From JBCCCJ01 sp039029315 (GTDB taxonomy: Bacteria; Bacteroidota; Bacteroidia; J057): a DNA stretch of 64,000 nucleotides. The stretch is from NCBI GenBank assembly GCA_039029315.1, contig JBCCGK010000011.1:108605-172604 (forward strand). The letters run 5' to 3'. Of the stretch, positions 25,658-35,119 are shown one piece after another (position 1 is the stretch's first letter; every line of letters begins with the position of its first letter). The position numbers and the translations under genes are program-made. The notes below the pieces were generated by a model. That model had not been told where the DNA came from, ran no database searches, and was given only the letters and a program-made list of their open reading frames with translations.

Positions 25658-27897
25658 ATGATTCGGAGGACATCAGGCGGATATTCAGGCCCTTGCTACA
25701 GCGATGGTATCTCATTTTGCTGGGGAGTATACTCGGAACTGCCAATGGGTGGAAAACGTTTCATGAGGCGATTCCTTCCTATCAATGTCGCGCCACCATT
25801 CAAATCAATGACAAGCACTCCTCCCTGGCAAAGTATATGGAAGATTTCGAAGATTTTTCTATGACAGGAAAATACGAAGTGGAGTTGTCCTTGATGCGCT
25901 CGAAGCATGTTGCCTGGGAAGGATTGAAGAAACTGGATGTAGAGATTTTTTATTATGTCTATTCACAAGGGCATTATCGCAATGCCTATGCTGCACCTCC
26001 ATTCAGGATTCACTATGAGTTTCGGGGGGAAGAATTCAAGGATCAACAATTTGAATTGGAGATACGTGAATCCGGAGAACTGCTGATGAATGTGCCCAAT
26101 GAAGAAGACCGCCAACTATCTGGTGGTATCGGTCAATGGATGAAAGGAGACGGCTGGCAGATCCGCCTCGTCCCAGATTCTCTTACGTCCTTGAAAGCAG
26201 GGAAATATGCCTTTCAGGTGAATAGCAAACAAGGCTTGCTGGAAACCCTCGCCAATATGGAAGTCCTATGGATTCGCCTTCAGAATGAAAAGACGCCAAT
26301 TATCAATCTCTATACCTGGAATGAAGTTCCAGAGTTGGCCGCTGACGTAGCCAATGTAGTCGCTCATGCCTACATTGACTTTTATCTGGACAGCAAACTG
26401 GAACTGGCAGGGCTTTCCCTTACTGCGATCGATCTGCAATTGGACTCTCTACATGCAAGAATGGTTCTTCTTGAGCGGCAGATCGCAGATTTTCAAAGTC
26501 GACACCTTGCCTGGAATGCAGAGAACGCGATCAAGAACACACAGAAACAGTTGAAAGATTTGAATCGCCTCTCTCTGAATTATCGGTTCCATGAGCAGGC
26601 GCTCCAGGTATTGGAAGAAGGCCTGAAGCTGGATTCTCTTGAGACAAAGATGCCCCAAACATTTGAGGCCTTGAGAGATCAGGGCTTTGTGACACATATG
26701 CGCGAGTGGGAAAAGTGGAGTCAAAAGCGTCGGGAGTTGGCCAGGCGATATACAGAAATCCATCCAGGTCTTGTGAGACTAGACCGATTACTTGAAGACC
26801 TGTCGCGAGATATCCGGTTGCAGGTGGAACAGACACAAGATCAACAAGCTTTTCAGCTAGTGGAAATTGATCAGCAAATAAAGGAAGCTGAAGATCGAAT
26901 TCTGGAATTGATCCAACTCCAAACTGAGTTGCTTGGCCTGGAAAGAGAAGCCGGAGATCTTGATCTGGCCTATATGGAGTTGATTGACAAACGTACAGAA
27001 GCAGTGATCAGTGCAGCGGCAGATTTCCACTTTCACAGAATGCTGGAACATGCAGTGCCTGCAATCGAACCGATCAAACCTGTATTTCATGTCGTGGTTG
27101 GCCTCAAAGGTTTGATGGGAGGACTATATACCATTTTGTTGATTGTCCTGTATCGATTGTTGTTGGCACGGATGTCTCATAAATCAGACCTCTCAATTGT
27201 GAGTCGTTTGCCGTTGCTCGCTACGATTCGCCAGCTGTCTTCTCAGGTATCAGAGGGCAAGCTAGACATGATTGCATTGGCAAGCGATCTGCATTTTCGA
27301 CCAGAAATCCGTCTGATTAATCTGATCAGTTACCGACAGCAAGAAGGAAAAACAGATATGGCGATCGAATTGGCCAAATCCTTCGCAGCTCTAGGAATGA
27401 AAACTTTGTTATTGAATGCCGATCCACATCAGCAGAGAATTGCCTCTTCTCTCGGCTTGGCAGTGGAGAAAGGACTGGGCCATCTTCTGAAGAATCCTGA
27501 TGTGAGTCAGATCAGTGGACAGCCAAGCTCAATTTCAGGCTTGCATGTCCTGGGGCTTGGGTGGGAAGGGGCGAGTGTACCTTCCCAATTGATTCATCAT
27601 GTACGATTGCCTGAGGTGATGGAGGCCCTGACAAAAGAATATGAGTATATCATCCTGAATCTGCCTGTGCTATTCCGTTCTCAGGATGCCTTTTCCTTGC
27701 TCTCCTATGGGGATATCACCTTATACACAGTAAGAAATCACATCAGCAAATTCAGTCAGATCAAGAAGACCGAGCAGATTCTGAGAGATCTTCCAGCACC
27801 GCGACCACATATTGTATTCTGCTGGGGAGACAAACATAGAACATGGTCCCTTTCCTGGCGAAAGGCAAAGAAGAAATTGACACATGGAAAAATTTAA
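25654..27897 (+). CDS. Wzc-like chain-length protein with degenerate BY-kinase domain (second copy)
   Basis: A 747-residue paralogue of the preceding protein with the same plan: membrane helix (about 17-33), Wzz domain with shared text (AIPSYQCRATIQINDK versus AIPTYQTSAALKLNDK), coiled coils, second helix (about 485-507) and ATPase-like domain. Here the P-loop is partly kept (SYRQQEGKTDMAIELAKS), but Walker A' is LLLNADP and Walker B is IILNLP, both with Asp replaced by Asn. No C-terminal tyrosine cluster exists. The two copies have thus lost different motifs, which suggests a heteromeric, possibly half-active complex. The ATGA overlap with the upstream gene and a 14-base overlap with the flippase gene indicate translational coupling. 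Confidence 0.85.
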   Translation: MNDSEDIRRIFRPLLQRWYLILLGSILGTANGWKTFHEAIPSYQCRATIQINDKHSSLAKYMEDFEDFSMTGKYEVELSLMRSKHVAWEGLKKLDVEIFYYVYSQGHYRNAYAAPPFRIHYEFRGEEFKDQQFELEIRESGELLMNVPNEEDRQLSGGIGQWMKGDGWQIRLVPDSLTSLKAGKYAFQVNSKQGLLETLANMEVLWIRLQNEKTPIINLYTWNEVPELAADVANVVAHAYIDFYLDSKLELAGLSLTAIDLQLDSLHARMVLLERQIADFQSRHLAWNAENAIKNTQKQLKDLNRLSLNYRFHEQALQVLEEGLKLDSLETKMPQTFEALRDQGFVTHMREWEKWSQKRRELARRYTEIHPGLVRLDRLLEDLSRDIRLQVEQTQDQQAFQLVEIDQQIKEAEDRILELIQLQTELLGLEREAGDLDLAYMELIDKRTEAVISAAADFHFHRMLEHAVPAIEPIKPVFHVVVGLKGLMGGLYTILLIVLYRLLLARMSHKSDLSIVSRLPLLATIRQLSSQVSEGKLDMIALASDLHFRPEIRLINLISYRQQEGKTDMAIELAKSFAALGMKTLLLNADPHQQRIASSLGLAVEKGLGHLLKNPDVSQISGQPSSISGLHVLGLGWEGASVPSQLIHHVRLPEVMEALTKEYEYIILNLPVLFRSQDAFSLLSYGDITLYTVRNHISKFSQIKKTEQILRDLPAPRPHIVFCWGDKHRTWSLSWRKAKKKLTHGKI

Positions 27898-29194
27898 GCG
27901 ACTCCTGAAACTTCCCCTGCCAACTGCCTTAACCCTTCTGGATCAGATGATTGTGAGTGGTTCTAATTTTCTGACTGGCATTCTCCTGACGCGCTGGCTA
28001 GGGTTGGAGGCCTATGGCGTATTTGCCCTGGCCTGGTTAGGATTGATGCTCATGAGCAGTGTTCAACAGGCGTTCTTGCTTACGCCTATGATGAGTCTGG
28101 GACCCAAAAAAGATGGGGCAGAGAGACAGGCGTATTATCGAGGAAGCTTGTTGCTGCAATTGGGTTTTCTACTCCTGATTGGGACTGTGAGCTGTGTCAT
28201 TGTTTGGTTTGCAGATCAGTGGTTTCCAGAATGGGGAATAGGATTCCTGTTTCCTGTGTTGCCCTTAGCCATTGTGGGATTTTTGATGCAGGAATATTAT
28301 CGAAGATTTTTTTTCATTTTGTTGCAGCCTGTACTGGCTTTGATTGTGGATGGGATCGCCTATTTGGGACTGATTCTAGGTATTGTTAGCTTGTATCTGT
28401 TTGACTCCCTGAGTGTTGAGTATAGCTATGTATTGGTTCTCACAACTTTTGGTTTATCCTCCTTGGTAGGTGAGCTATTGGCGAAGCGCTTACGAAGAGG
28501 AATGATCTCTAGCACTTCCATATCGATGTGGGTATCAGCCAAATCAGTATTTGTCGAACATTGGCATGTGGCATCCTGGCTCATCGGCAAGGCATTTCTT
28601 CAGTTTTTTTCAAGCAATTATTATATCCTGGCGGCAGGTGTAATTCTTGGTCCCTCGGCTATTGGAGCCTTGCGTATCGCTCAGAACCTTCTGGGAACGA
28701 CACATGTTCTTTTCCTGGCAATGGAAAATGCTGTTCCTGTGAAAGCATCCATCGCCCTGAGCAGAGATGGACTAAGGGGAATGATTCAATACCTCAAACT
28801 AATCAGCCTGAAAGCGGGAATCCTTGTTGGGGGAATTTTGATCCTTCTGGCGCTATTTGCAGAACCCCTCATTGAATTGGTCTATGGGACAGAATTTGTT
28901 GAATACAGCTATTTATTGATCGCGTACTGTGTGTTCTATCTGTTCCTGTTTCCTGGATATCCGCTTCGGTTTGCCCTCCGGACCCTGGAGTCTACCCAAC
29001 CAATCTTTTGGGCCTATGTAGCAAGCACGATTGTGAGTTTGTTGTCAGCGAATTATTTGGTGGAAAACTGGGGGCTAATGGGTGTCGTGTATGGATTGAT
29101 CATGACGACGATCTTGATGCAAATGTGTTATGGAGTGGGTGTGAAAATTCAGATGAACAAGTACATTGACGCTCAACAGACTTTCGCCTCTTGA
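27884..29194 (+). CDS. Polysaccharide flippase (Wzx/MATE-like)
   Basis: A 436-residue integral membrane protein with about twelve hydrophobic segments, the start of the family fold visible as GSNFLTGILLTRWLGLEAYGVFALAW (residues 22-47, here quoted across two adjoining pieces of the first helices). It matches the Wzx/RfbX oligosaccharide translocase family in length and pattern and would move undecaprenyl-linked repeat units across the inner membrane. It overlaps the second Wzc-like gene by 14 bases. The exopolysaccharide genes are interrupted after it by two T9SS cargo genes. Confidence 0.82.
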   Translation: MEKFKRLLKLPLPTALTLLDQMIVSGSNFLTGILLTRWLGLEAYGVFALAWLGLMLMSSVQQAFLLTPMMSLGPKKDGAERQAYYRGSLLLQLGFLLLIGTVSCVIVWFADQWFPEWGIGFLFPVLPLAIVGFLMQEYYRRFFFILLQPVLALIVDGIAYLGLILGIVSLYLFDSLSVEYSYVLVLTTFGLSSLVGELLAKRLRRGMISSTSISMWVSAKSVFVEHWHVASWLIGKAFLQFFSSNYYILAAGVILGPSAIGALRIAQNLLGTTHVLFLAMENAVPVKASIALSRDGLRGMIQYLKLISLKAGILVGGILILLALFAEPLIELVYGTEFVEYSYLLIAYCVFYLFLFPGYPLRFALRTLESTQPIFWAYVASTIVSLLSANYLVENWGLMGVVYGLIMTTILMQMCYGVGVKIQMNKYIDAQQTFAS

Positions 29195-29273
29195 GCCAGA
29201 GTTATGAATGGAGAGAGAACTCAGCACAGCCAAACCCATAAACTGGATGGGAATTGCATATGAATTGGAAAGA

Positions 29274-30383
29274 TTATTCAATCAATAATTTGTGTATAAA
29301 CTGTTGGGGATGACCAGGAAAGCTGACCCTCAGAAAATACCCTCCATCAGGGATCTGTGAAATATCTATCCAACTCTCCTTACTCCTGAGTAACTCCTGA
29401 CCGCTCAGGCTCAACAAACACAGCTGAAAAGGAAGCAAACTCTCAATGTGGATATAGTCAGTCGCAGGATTGGGGTAAATGTGTAGGCCGGATAGGATCT
29501 CTGTAGCTTGACTCATGCTTTCCTCAAAGGACAGACGATAAAGAACCCCTGCATTCTGTCCGTTGCTTTCAGTGCTCAATCGATAGGTCCCGTCTGCAAG
29601 CTGAGCGATGCTTTCCAACTGAAATGATCCTGACAATTGTAAGGGGAATTGCTCAATGTTTCCTGACGAAAACACATTGCCTGCCCACTGAGAGATCCGC
29701 ATGACAAACGCATGAGTAATGGTATAGCCTGTTAGCACAATCTCCTGTTTCAGAGGATCATAATCTGCCCCAGTGATCAACCCCTGGGGAGCAAGACTAT
29801 CCATTTTGCTGAGAGAATATTGTCCGGGTATCTTTGGCAAAGCATAAATATTGCTGGCAAAGTTTCCCCAGTTTTTGGTGAAAATATAGAGACTATCTCC
29901 ATAAGCAATAAGTGCTTCAGCATCATAATTGGTGCTAAACTGTGAAGAAGTGAAATCTATCTGGTCGGCATAAGAGAAGGAAATTGTATCTACCTCGACT
30001 GTATCACTCGTCGTAGAGAGGTAGGCATCAATAGGCAGGCGATAGATGCGAAGATTTTGCCTGCTCCCATTGTTATTCCCAAAATCTCCGATATACAGAT
30101 ACGTACTATCTCTGGCAATATCTTCCCAGTCCTGATTTCCTCCATTCTTGAGAATGACTGTGCGAACCGTCATGCCTGTCAAGGAATCGACCTCATATAG
30201 TGCCGCCTCTCCACCAGAATCATTGTGCGTCAGCAGTCTTCCTTCCAGCTCAATCAGACCTGAACTTTCATTGATCTCAGCAGAAAGGCTTGTCAGCGAA
30301 TCTAGCTGGAAGGATTGTCCCCATATCTGAAATGGGAGAAACAGTATTAGCAAGCCATAGAATTGACAAAGAAGAGAACGCAT
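29274..30383 (-). CDS. Secreted propeller-like protein with T9SS sorting domain
   Basis: A 369-residue exported protein. Signal peptide residues 1-22 (ends FQIWGQS); residues 30-280 show a repeated WD/SMP30-like beta pattern (EGRLLTHNDSGGEAALYEV, DIARDSTYLYIGDFGNNNG, DAEALIAYGDSLYIFTKNWG). The C-terminal 75 residues are a type A T9SS domain: ILSGLHIYPNPATDYIHIE, GGYFLRVSF, IHKLLIE. It should be exported through T9SS and anchored or released at the cell surface. The ATG at 30383 gives a clean signal peptide; the open frame extends 17 codons further. It is transcribed against the surrounding exopolysaccharide genes, so it is probably an inserted, independent unit. Confidence 0.8.
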   Translation of the reverse strand: MRSLLCQFYGLLILFLPFQIWGQSFQLDSLTSLSAEINESSGLIELEGRLLTHNDSGGEAALYEVDSLTGMTVRTVILKNGGNQDWEDIARDSTYLYIGDFGNNNGSRQNLRIYRLPIDAYLSTTSDTVEVDTISFSYADQIDFTSSQFSTNYDAEALIAYGDSLYIFTKNWGNFASNIYALPKIPGQYSLSKMDSLAPQGLITGADYDPLKQEIVLTGYTITHAFVMRISQWAGNVFSSGNIEQFPLQLSGSFQLESIAQLADGTYRLSTESNGQNAGVLYRLSFEESMSQATEILSGLHIYPNPATDYIHIESLLPFQLCLLSLSGQELLRSKESWIDISQIPDGGYFLRVSFPGHPQQFIHKLLIE

Positions 30384-30664
30384 TGTTTGTAATTGGTGAA
30401 ATGAAACAAATGATGAAAATAACAGATCTGACATAAGGGAATCACATGTCTATCCAACTTTTTCCTGCCAACACCAGACACAAAGTAGAGAAGCCTGAGG
30501 AGTATGTCCAACATTCCCCAAACTTATTCTCTCACTGATGCCTCCTTGCCAGAGGATAGACATTCTCCCCAGCCACCTACTTTGGCTGTCATCTGCCAGC
30601 CTTCTTCTTCATTTGTGCCACTGGCATAAATTATGTTATTTATTTGGCAGACCTACACAACAAC

Positions 30665-33600
30665 ATGATTTTTCGGCTTCTTATTCTGCTATGCCTGTTA
30701 TCCGGAGTGGTCAACTCACATACCACTCAATTAATCGCTCAATCCAATTTCGGGTCCCTACAGCTCAAACATGGGGCCATCCACCTTCAAAAAGACCTTC
30801 TGTATTTCCACCAACATCGGCAGGAATATGCTGCCGTTGCCTACAAGGGTGTCTATTATTTAGTACTGCAATTCGAATCAATCCCGGATGCAGATCTAAA
30901 GAAAAATTTAAATTTTCGCAATATTCGTCTGCTCCAATATCTCGGCGATCGGGCCTATCTTGCGCAGCTGCCAACAAAGATCAGTTTGGCAGAATTGGAG
31001 ACGCTCTCAATCCAGGCCATTGAACCTTATCAAAAGGCCTGGAAACATGATCCGCGAGTCCCGGACCAATTGCCTGAATGGGCTATTCCCCGGCCTGACT
31101 GGGGAGACTTGACTGTCCTGTTTCAGGAGGGAACCGATTTTGCGGAAACGATCCAGCAAGTAGAGGAGATCGAGGAAGCTCAGGTCTTGTTCCGATATGA
31201 AGCTGGTTATCTGATTCATCTTCGCCTTCCCCTGGATGCGGTCGATCAACTGATCTCCCTGCCTTCCATCGGTTATGTAGAACCGATTGATCCCCCAGCA
31301 GAGGTGGAGAATCATGAAGCACGTATCCTCACACGATCCAATGCGCTGGCAGGCCAAACGCATGCAGGCCTACCAATGAATGGGGCAGGGGTTGACATTG
31401 CCATTGGAGATGATGGAGGGATTGGTCCCCATATCGATTTTCACAATCGATTGGCGGGGATACACACCACCTATGCGGGTGGGACACATGGAGATCATGT
31501 CGCAGGAACCATTTTGGGCGCTGGGAACCTTGATCCCCGACACCAGGGATTTGCTTATGGAGCTTCTCTGCATACATTTTCATATTGGGATGCGATGTAT
31601 TCATTTCCAAATAGTTATACTGAATCTGATATTCGCATCACTTCACAATCTTTGGGGAATGGGTGTAATACAGGCTACAATAGTCTAGCGCAATTGGTAG
31701 ATCGACAAGCAGTTCTGCATGATGGACTGATGCATGTATTTTCTGCTGGAAATAGTGGGGGAAGCAGTTGTGGAGGATTGGCAGGAGGATGGAGAACCAT
31801 CACAGGCGGGATCAAATCCGGCAAAAATGTGTTGGCTGTCGGGGCAGTGGATGACAATGGAAACATCCTCAGTTTCAGCAGCAAAGGCCCAGCTACCGAT
31901 GGCCGAATCAAGCCTGACATCTGTGCAGTAGGACTATCAGTGGCTTCAACCAGACCAGATAATACCTATGGCATCTCCCACGGAACGTCGATGGCTTGTC
32001 CTGGTGTATCCGGGACATTGGCACAATTGTATCAGGTCTATCGTAGCCTCAACAATGGTTCTGAACCCACTGGGGGGCTGATGAAGGCGATCTTACTCAA
32101 TTCTGCTACAGATAAAGGAAATTCTGGTCCTGATCTTAGCTACGGATGGGGGGTGATCAATGCCCGGGCAGCCTATCGTTGTCTGGAAGAGCACCGCTAC
32201 TTCTCGGCGAGTGTGAATCATGGAGAAACCAACAGACATGAATTGGTGATCCCTGCTGGAACCCAACGAGCAAAGATTATGGTGTATTGGACCGATCCTG
32301 AAGCGGCCCTGAATGCAAGTTCTGCCTTGATCAACGATTTGGATGTAGTGGTAGAAGATGCAGGAGCCACTGTGTATGATCCCTGGTTGATGGACCCCGG
32401 AGATACTCCCACTCCTCAATCCTGTTATGCCCCAGCTCTCAAAGGAGCGGATCATCGAAATAATATGGAGCAGGTAGAAATAATCCTGCCAACCGGTGGA
32501 GTATATTCCCTCCATGTGTCGGGAACCCAAGTGCCTGACGGACCTCAATCCTATGTCGTGGTATATGAATGGATACAGGATGAGATCCACCTGACCTATC
32601 CATCTGGTGGGGAAAGTTGGGTGCCAGGTGAGATTGAAAAACTCCAGTGGGATGCTGAAGGGAATAGTGGCTTTTTTGCCTTGGAATATTCTCCTGATAA
32701 GGGAGATTCATGGCAACCAATAGTATCCATTGGCGGCTCAGCAAGAAGTTATAATTTCACTGTGCCTTCCGGAGTAACAAGTGAGGGAATGATTCGCATC
32801 AGTCGCTCAGGAAAAGAGGGAGTATCTGGGACGCCTTTTTCGATCATGCCTGTTCCCGCCAATCTTCAGCTGACGGAATTGTGCCGGGGAGTACTGCAAT
32901 TAGACTGGGATGCGGCAGTTGGAGCTGTTGGGTATGAAATCTATCAGTTGGGCGAGCAGTATATGGAAACAATAGGGGAAACCAATTCTTCTTCTTTTGA
33001 GATACATGGCTTGGAGCCAGATTCTACCTATTGGCTGAGTGTACAGGCCATAGGGCCAGATGGAGCCAAAAGCAGGCGCGCACACGCAATTTCTTTTACA
33101 CCAATAGGGCAGGGGGCATGTTCTTTTTCAGCAATTGGCCTTAGACAACTTCTTACTCCTGTATCTGGGGCTTGTACTGCTTTGCCGCTGAGCCCACAGA
33201 TAAGGGTGGAAAACATCGGACCATCCTCTGCATCCGGGGTGGGGATCAGCTATCAACTGGATAATGAAAGTCCTGTTTCAGAAACATTGCCTACCCTGGG
33301 ATCTGCGGATAAGATAGATTTTACTTTTAGCCATCAGTTCACTACGCTATTGCCTGGAACACATACCCTCAAGATCTGGGTCAACAACAGTGATGGGTAT
33401 ATCCTGGATGATACCTTGATAGAAGAATTTGAATTTGTGCCTTTGGTGAGTCAATACCCCTACCTGGAAGATTTTGAGCAAAGCAATGGCGGATGGTCAA
33501 GTAGTGGCAAGAATTCTAGTTGGGAATGGGGGACACCCACTGCCAGCCAGATCTCAGAATCTGCCAGTGGAAACAAAGCATGGGGAACCAGGCTGGACCT

Positions 33601-35056
33601 GGATCATATGAATAATGAGTATTCCTATCTGGAATCTCCTTGTTTTGATCTCAGTGGGTTTGGTAGTAACCCGATTTTCTCTTTCAGTCTGGTGTATGAA
33701 TTGGAAGAAGATGTTGATGTAGCCTGGTTGGAGTATACAGAAGATGGAAGCAGCTGGTCCAAGATGGGGAGTGCAGGTACTGGTGGCTTCAATTGGTATT
33801 CCGCCAGTGGACAATGGAGTGGAATGACTCAACAACACATTTGGCGAATGGCCAGTTGTCCGATTCCAGTTCAATCTATGGGAGATGCCAGTCAGGTTCG
33901 CTTTCGATTTGTTCTGCAAAGTAGTGGAATAACCTCTTCTGAAGGCGTGGTAATAGATGATGTTCATATTCATTCTTCTGAAGAGATCTATGCAGGACCC
34001 AGTCAGGAGAATATTAGCCAGCTTGTCGAGGGAAGTGCTTGGGTGCCCTTTTATCACAATGGGGAGCTGATTGCTTCAGTCCATCCTCTCGGTCAGAATC
34101 TGGGGACTGTGAATCTGAATACCTATCAAAACAATGGCCTGATCCGGCAGTTCAATGGACGCTATTATTTGAATCGAAGTTGGGTCATCACACCTCAGAC
34201 TCAGCCTGCGTCTCCTGTAAAACTTCGATTGTACTATGCTGATTCAGAAGTCTGGGAGTTGTATTCTGCAAATTATTGTGCTTCCTGTGAAGGAATTCTT
34301 CATCCCTATCGACTTGGGATTTCGAAATACCATGGAACAAACGAAGATGATGATGTCAGCAACAGTACCGATCCAGGCTTTGTATTTTTGTCAGGAGAGG
34401 AAGTGAAGATCGTGCCATTCTCCAGCGGATATTATCTGGAAACGACTCTAAGCAGCTTTTCTGAAATGTGGGCTAATGGAGGAGGAGCATTGGGAAATAC
34501 GGGCAACTTCCCGGTGGAGTGGTTGGAATTCCGGGTACAACAAGCCCGTGGAGGCGCTCTATTGGAATGGAGCACGGCCAGTGAATTACAAAACAATGGA
34601 TTTTCTATAGAAGTCGCCTTTGAGAATGGTTTGTTCCAACAAATGGCATTCGTACCAGGAGCTGGAACAACGACAGAGATTCGCCAGTATGAGTATCATG
34701 TGGCTGATCTTCAGGAAGGTCAGTATCAATTCAGGTTGAAACAAATAGATCTGGATGGTAGATTTGCCTATTCAGAAATCCGAGAGCTGGAAATTGTGGC
34801 TCGCAATGACATGATGGTATTCCCGAATCCCTTTGACACCTATTTGCTAATAACTTTACAAAGTCGGGAACAACAACCAGTAAGTTTACACCTCTTTGAT
34901 CCATTGGGGCGTGAACTGCTGGTGAACCATCTTCTTCCTTTTTCAGGTGGTCAAACAAGAAGGCTGGACTTGCCCCCTCAATTGAAAACGGGTCTGTATT
35001 TCTTCCAGGTTCGGATGGGAGAACAAACATACGGAAGAAGGCTTTGGCGAAAATAA
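30665..35056 (+). CDS. Subtilisin-like S8 serine protease, multidomain, T9SS cargo
   Basis: A 1463-residue secreted protease. After the signal peptide comes an inhibitor-like propeptide (about 30-210), then the S8 catalytic domain (about 225-510). The triad is visible: Asp249 in DIAIGDDGG, His275 in THGDHVAG and Ser442 in SHGTSMACPG. A P/homoB-like beta domain follows (about 520-630), then a fibronectin type III domain (about 735-810), a CARDB-like domain, a jelly-roll domain near 930-1110, and a C-terminal T9SS sorting domain (MVFPNPFDTYLLITL...GLYFFQVRMG). It likely degrades extracellular protein. The ATG at 30665 is preferred to 30644. It sits within the exopolysaccharide locus but has no obvious biosynthetic role; matrix remodelling is a guess. 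Confidence 0.88.
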   Translation: MIFRLLILLCLLSGVVNSHTTQLIAQSNFGSLQLKHGAIHLQKDLLYFHQHRQEYAAVAYKGVYYLVLQFESIPDADLKKNLNFRNIRLLQYLGDRAYLAQLPTKISLAELETLSIQAIEPYQKAWKHDPRVPDQLPEWAIPRPDWGDLTVLFQEGTDFAETIQQVEEIEEAQVLFRYEAGYLIHLRLPLDAVDQLISLPSIGYVEPIDPPAEVENHEARILTRSNALAGQTHAGLPMNGAGVDIAIGDDGGIGPHIDFHNRLAGIHTTYAGGTHGDHVAGTILGAGNLDPRHQGFAYGASLHTFSYWDAMYSFPNSYTESDIRITSQSLGNGCNTGYNSLAQLVDRQAVLHDGLMHVFSAGNSGGSSCGGLAGGWRTITGGIKSGKNVLAVGAVDDNGNILSFSSKGPATDGRIKPDICAVGLSVASTRPDNTYGISHGTSMACPGVSGTLAQLYQVYRSLNNGSEPTGGLMKAILLNSATDKGNSGPDLSYGWGVINARAAYRCLEEHRYFSASVNHGETNRHELVIPAGTQRAKIMVYWTDPEAALNASSALINDLDVVVEDAGATVYDPWLMDPGDTPTPQSCYAPALKGADHRNNMEQVEIILPTGGVYSLHVSGTQVPDGPQSYVVVYEWIQDEIHLTYPSGGESWVPGEIEKLQWDAEGNSGFFALEYSPDKGDSWQPIVSIGGSARSYNFTVPSGVTSEGMIRISRSGKEGVSGTPFSIMPVPANLQLTELCRGVLQLDWDAAVGAVGYEIYQLGEQYMETIGETNSSSFEIHGLEPDSTYWLSVQAIGPDGAKSRRAHAISFTPIGQGACSFSAIGLRQLLTPVSGACTALPLSPQIRVENIGPSSASGVGISYQLDNESPVSETLPTLGSADKIDFTFSHQFTTLLPGTHTLKIWVNNSDGYILDDTLIEEFEFVPLVSQYPYLEDFEQSNGGWSSSGKNSSWEWGTPTASQISESASGNKAWGTRLDLDHMNNEYSYLESPCFDLSGFGSNPIFSFSLVYELEEDVDVAWLEYTEDGSSWSKMGSAGTGGFNWYSASGQWSGMTQQHIWRMASCPIPVQSMGDASQVRFRFVLQSSGITSSEGVVIDDVHIHSSEEIYAGPSQENISQLVEGSAWVPFYHNGELIASVHPLGQNLGTVNLNTYQNNGLIRQFNGRYYLNRSWVITPQTQPASPVKLRLYYADSEVWELYSANYCASCEGILHPYRLGISKYHGTNEDDDVSNSTDPGFVFLSGEEVKIVPFSSGYYLETTLSSFSEMWANGGGALGNTGNFPVEWLEFRVQQARGGALLEWSTASELQNNGFSIEVAFENGLFQQMAFVPGAGTTTEIRQYEYHVADLQEGQYQFRLKQIDLDGRFAYSEIRELEIVARNDMMVFPNPFDTYLLITLQSREQQPVSLHLFDPLGRELLVNHLLPFSGGQTRRLDLPPQLKTGLYFFQVRMGEQTYGRRLWRK

Positions 35057-35119
35057 CACCTGTTGGAATAATTTTATTTTGAATTTTTTTTAATCTAGAC
35101 TAATGGTGAATTTGCCAGC

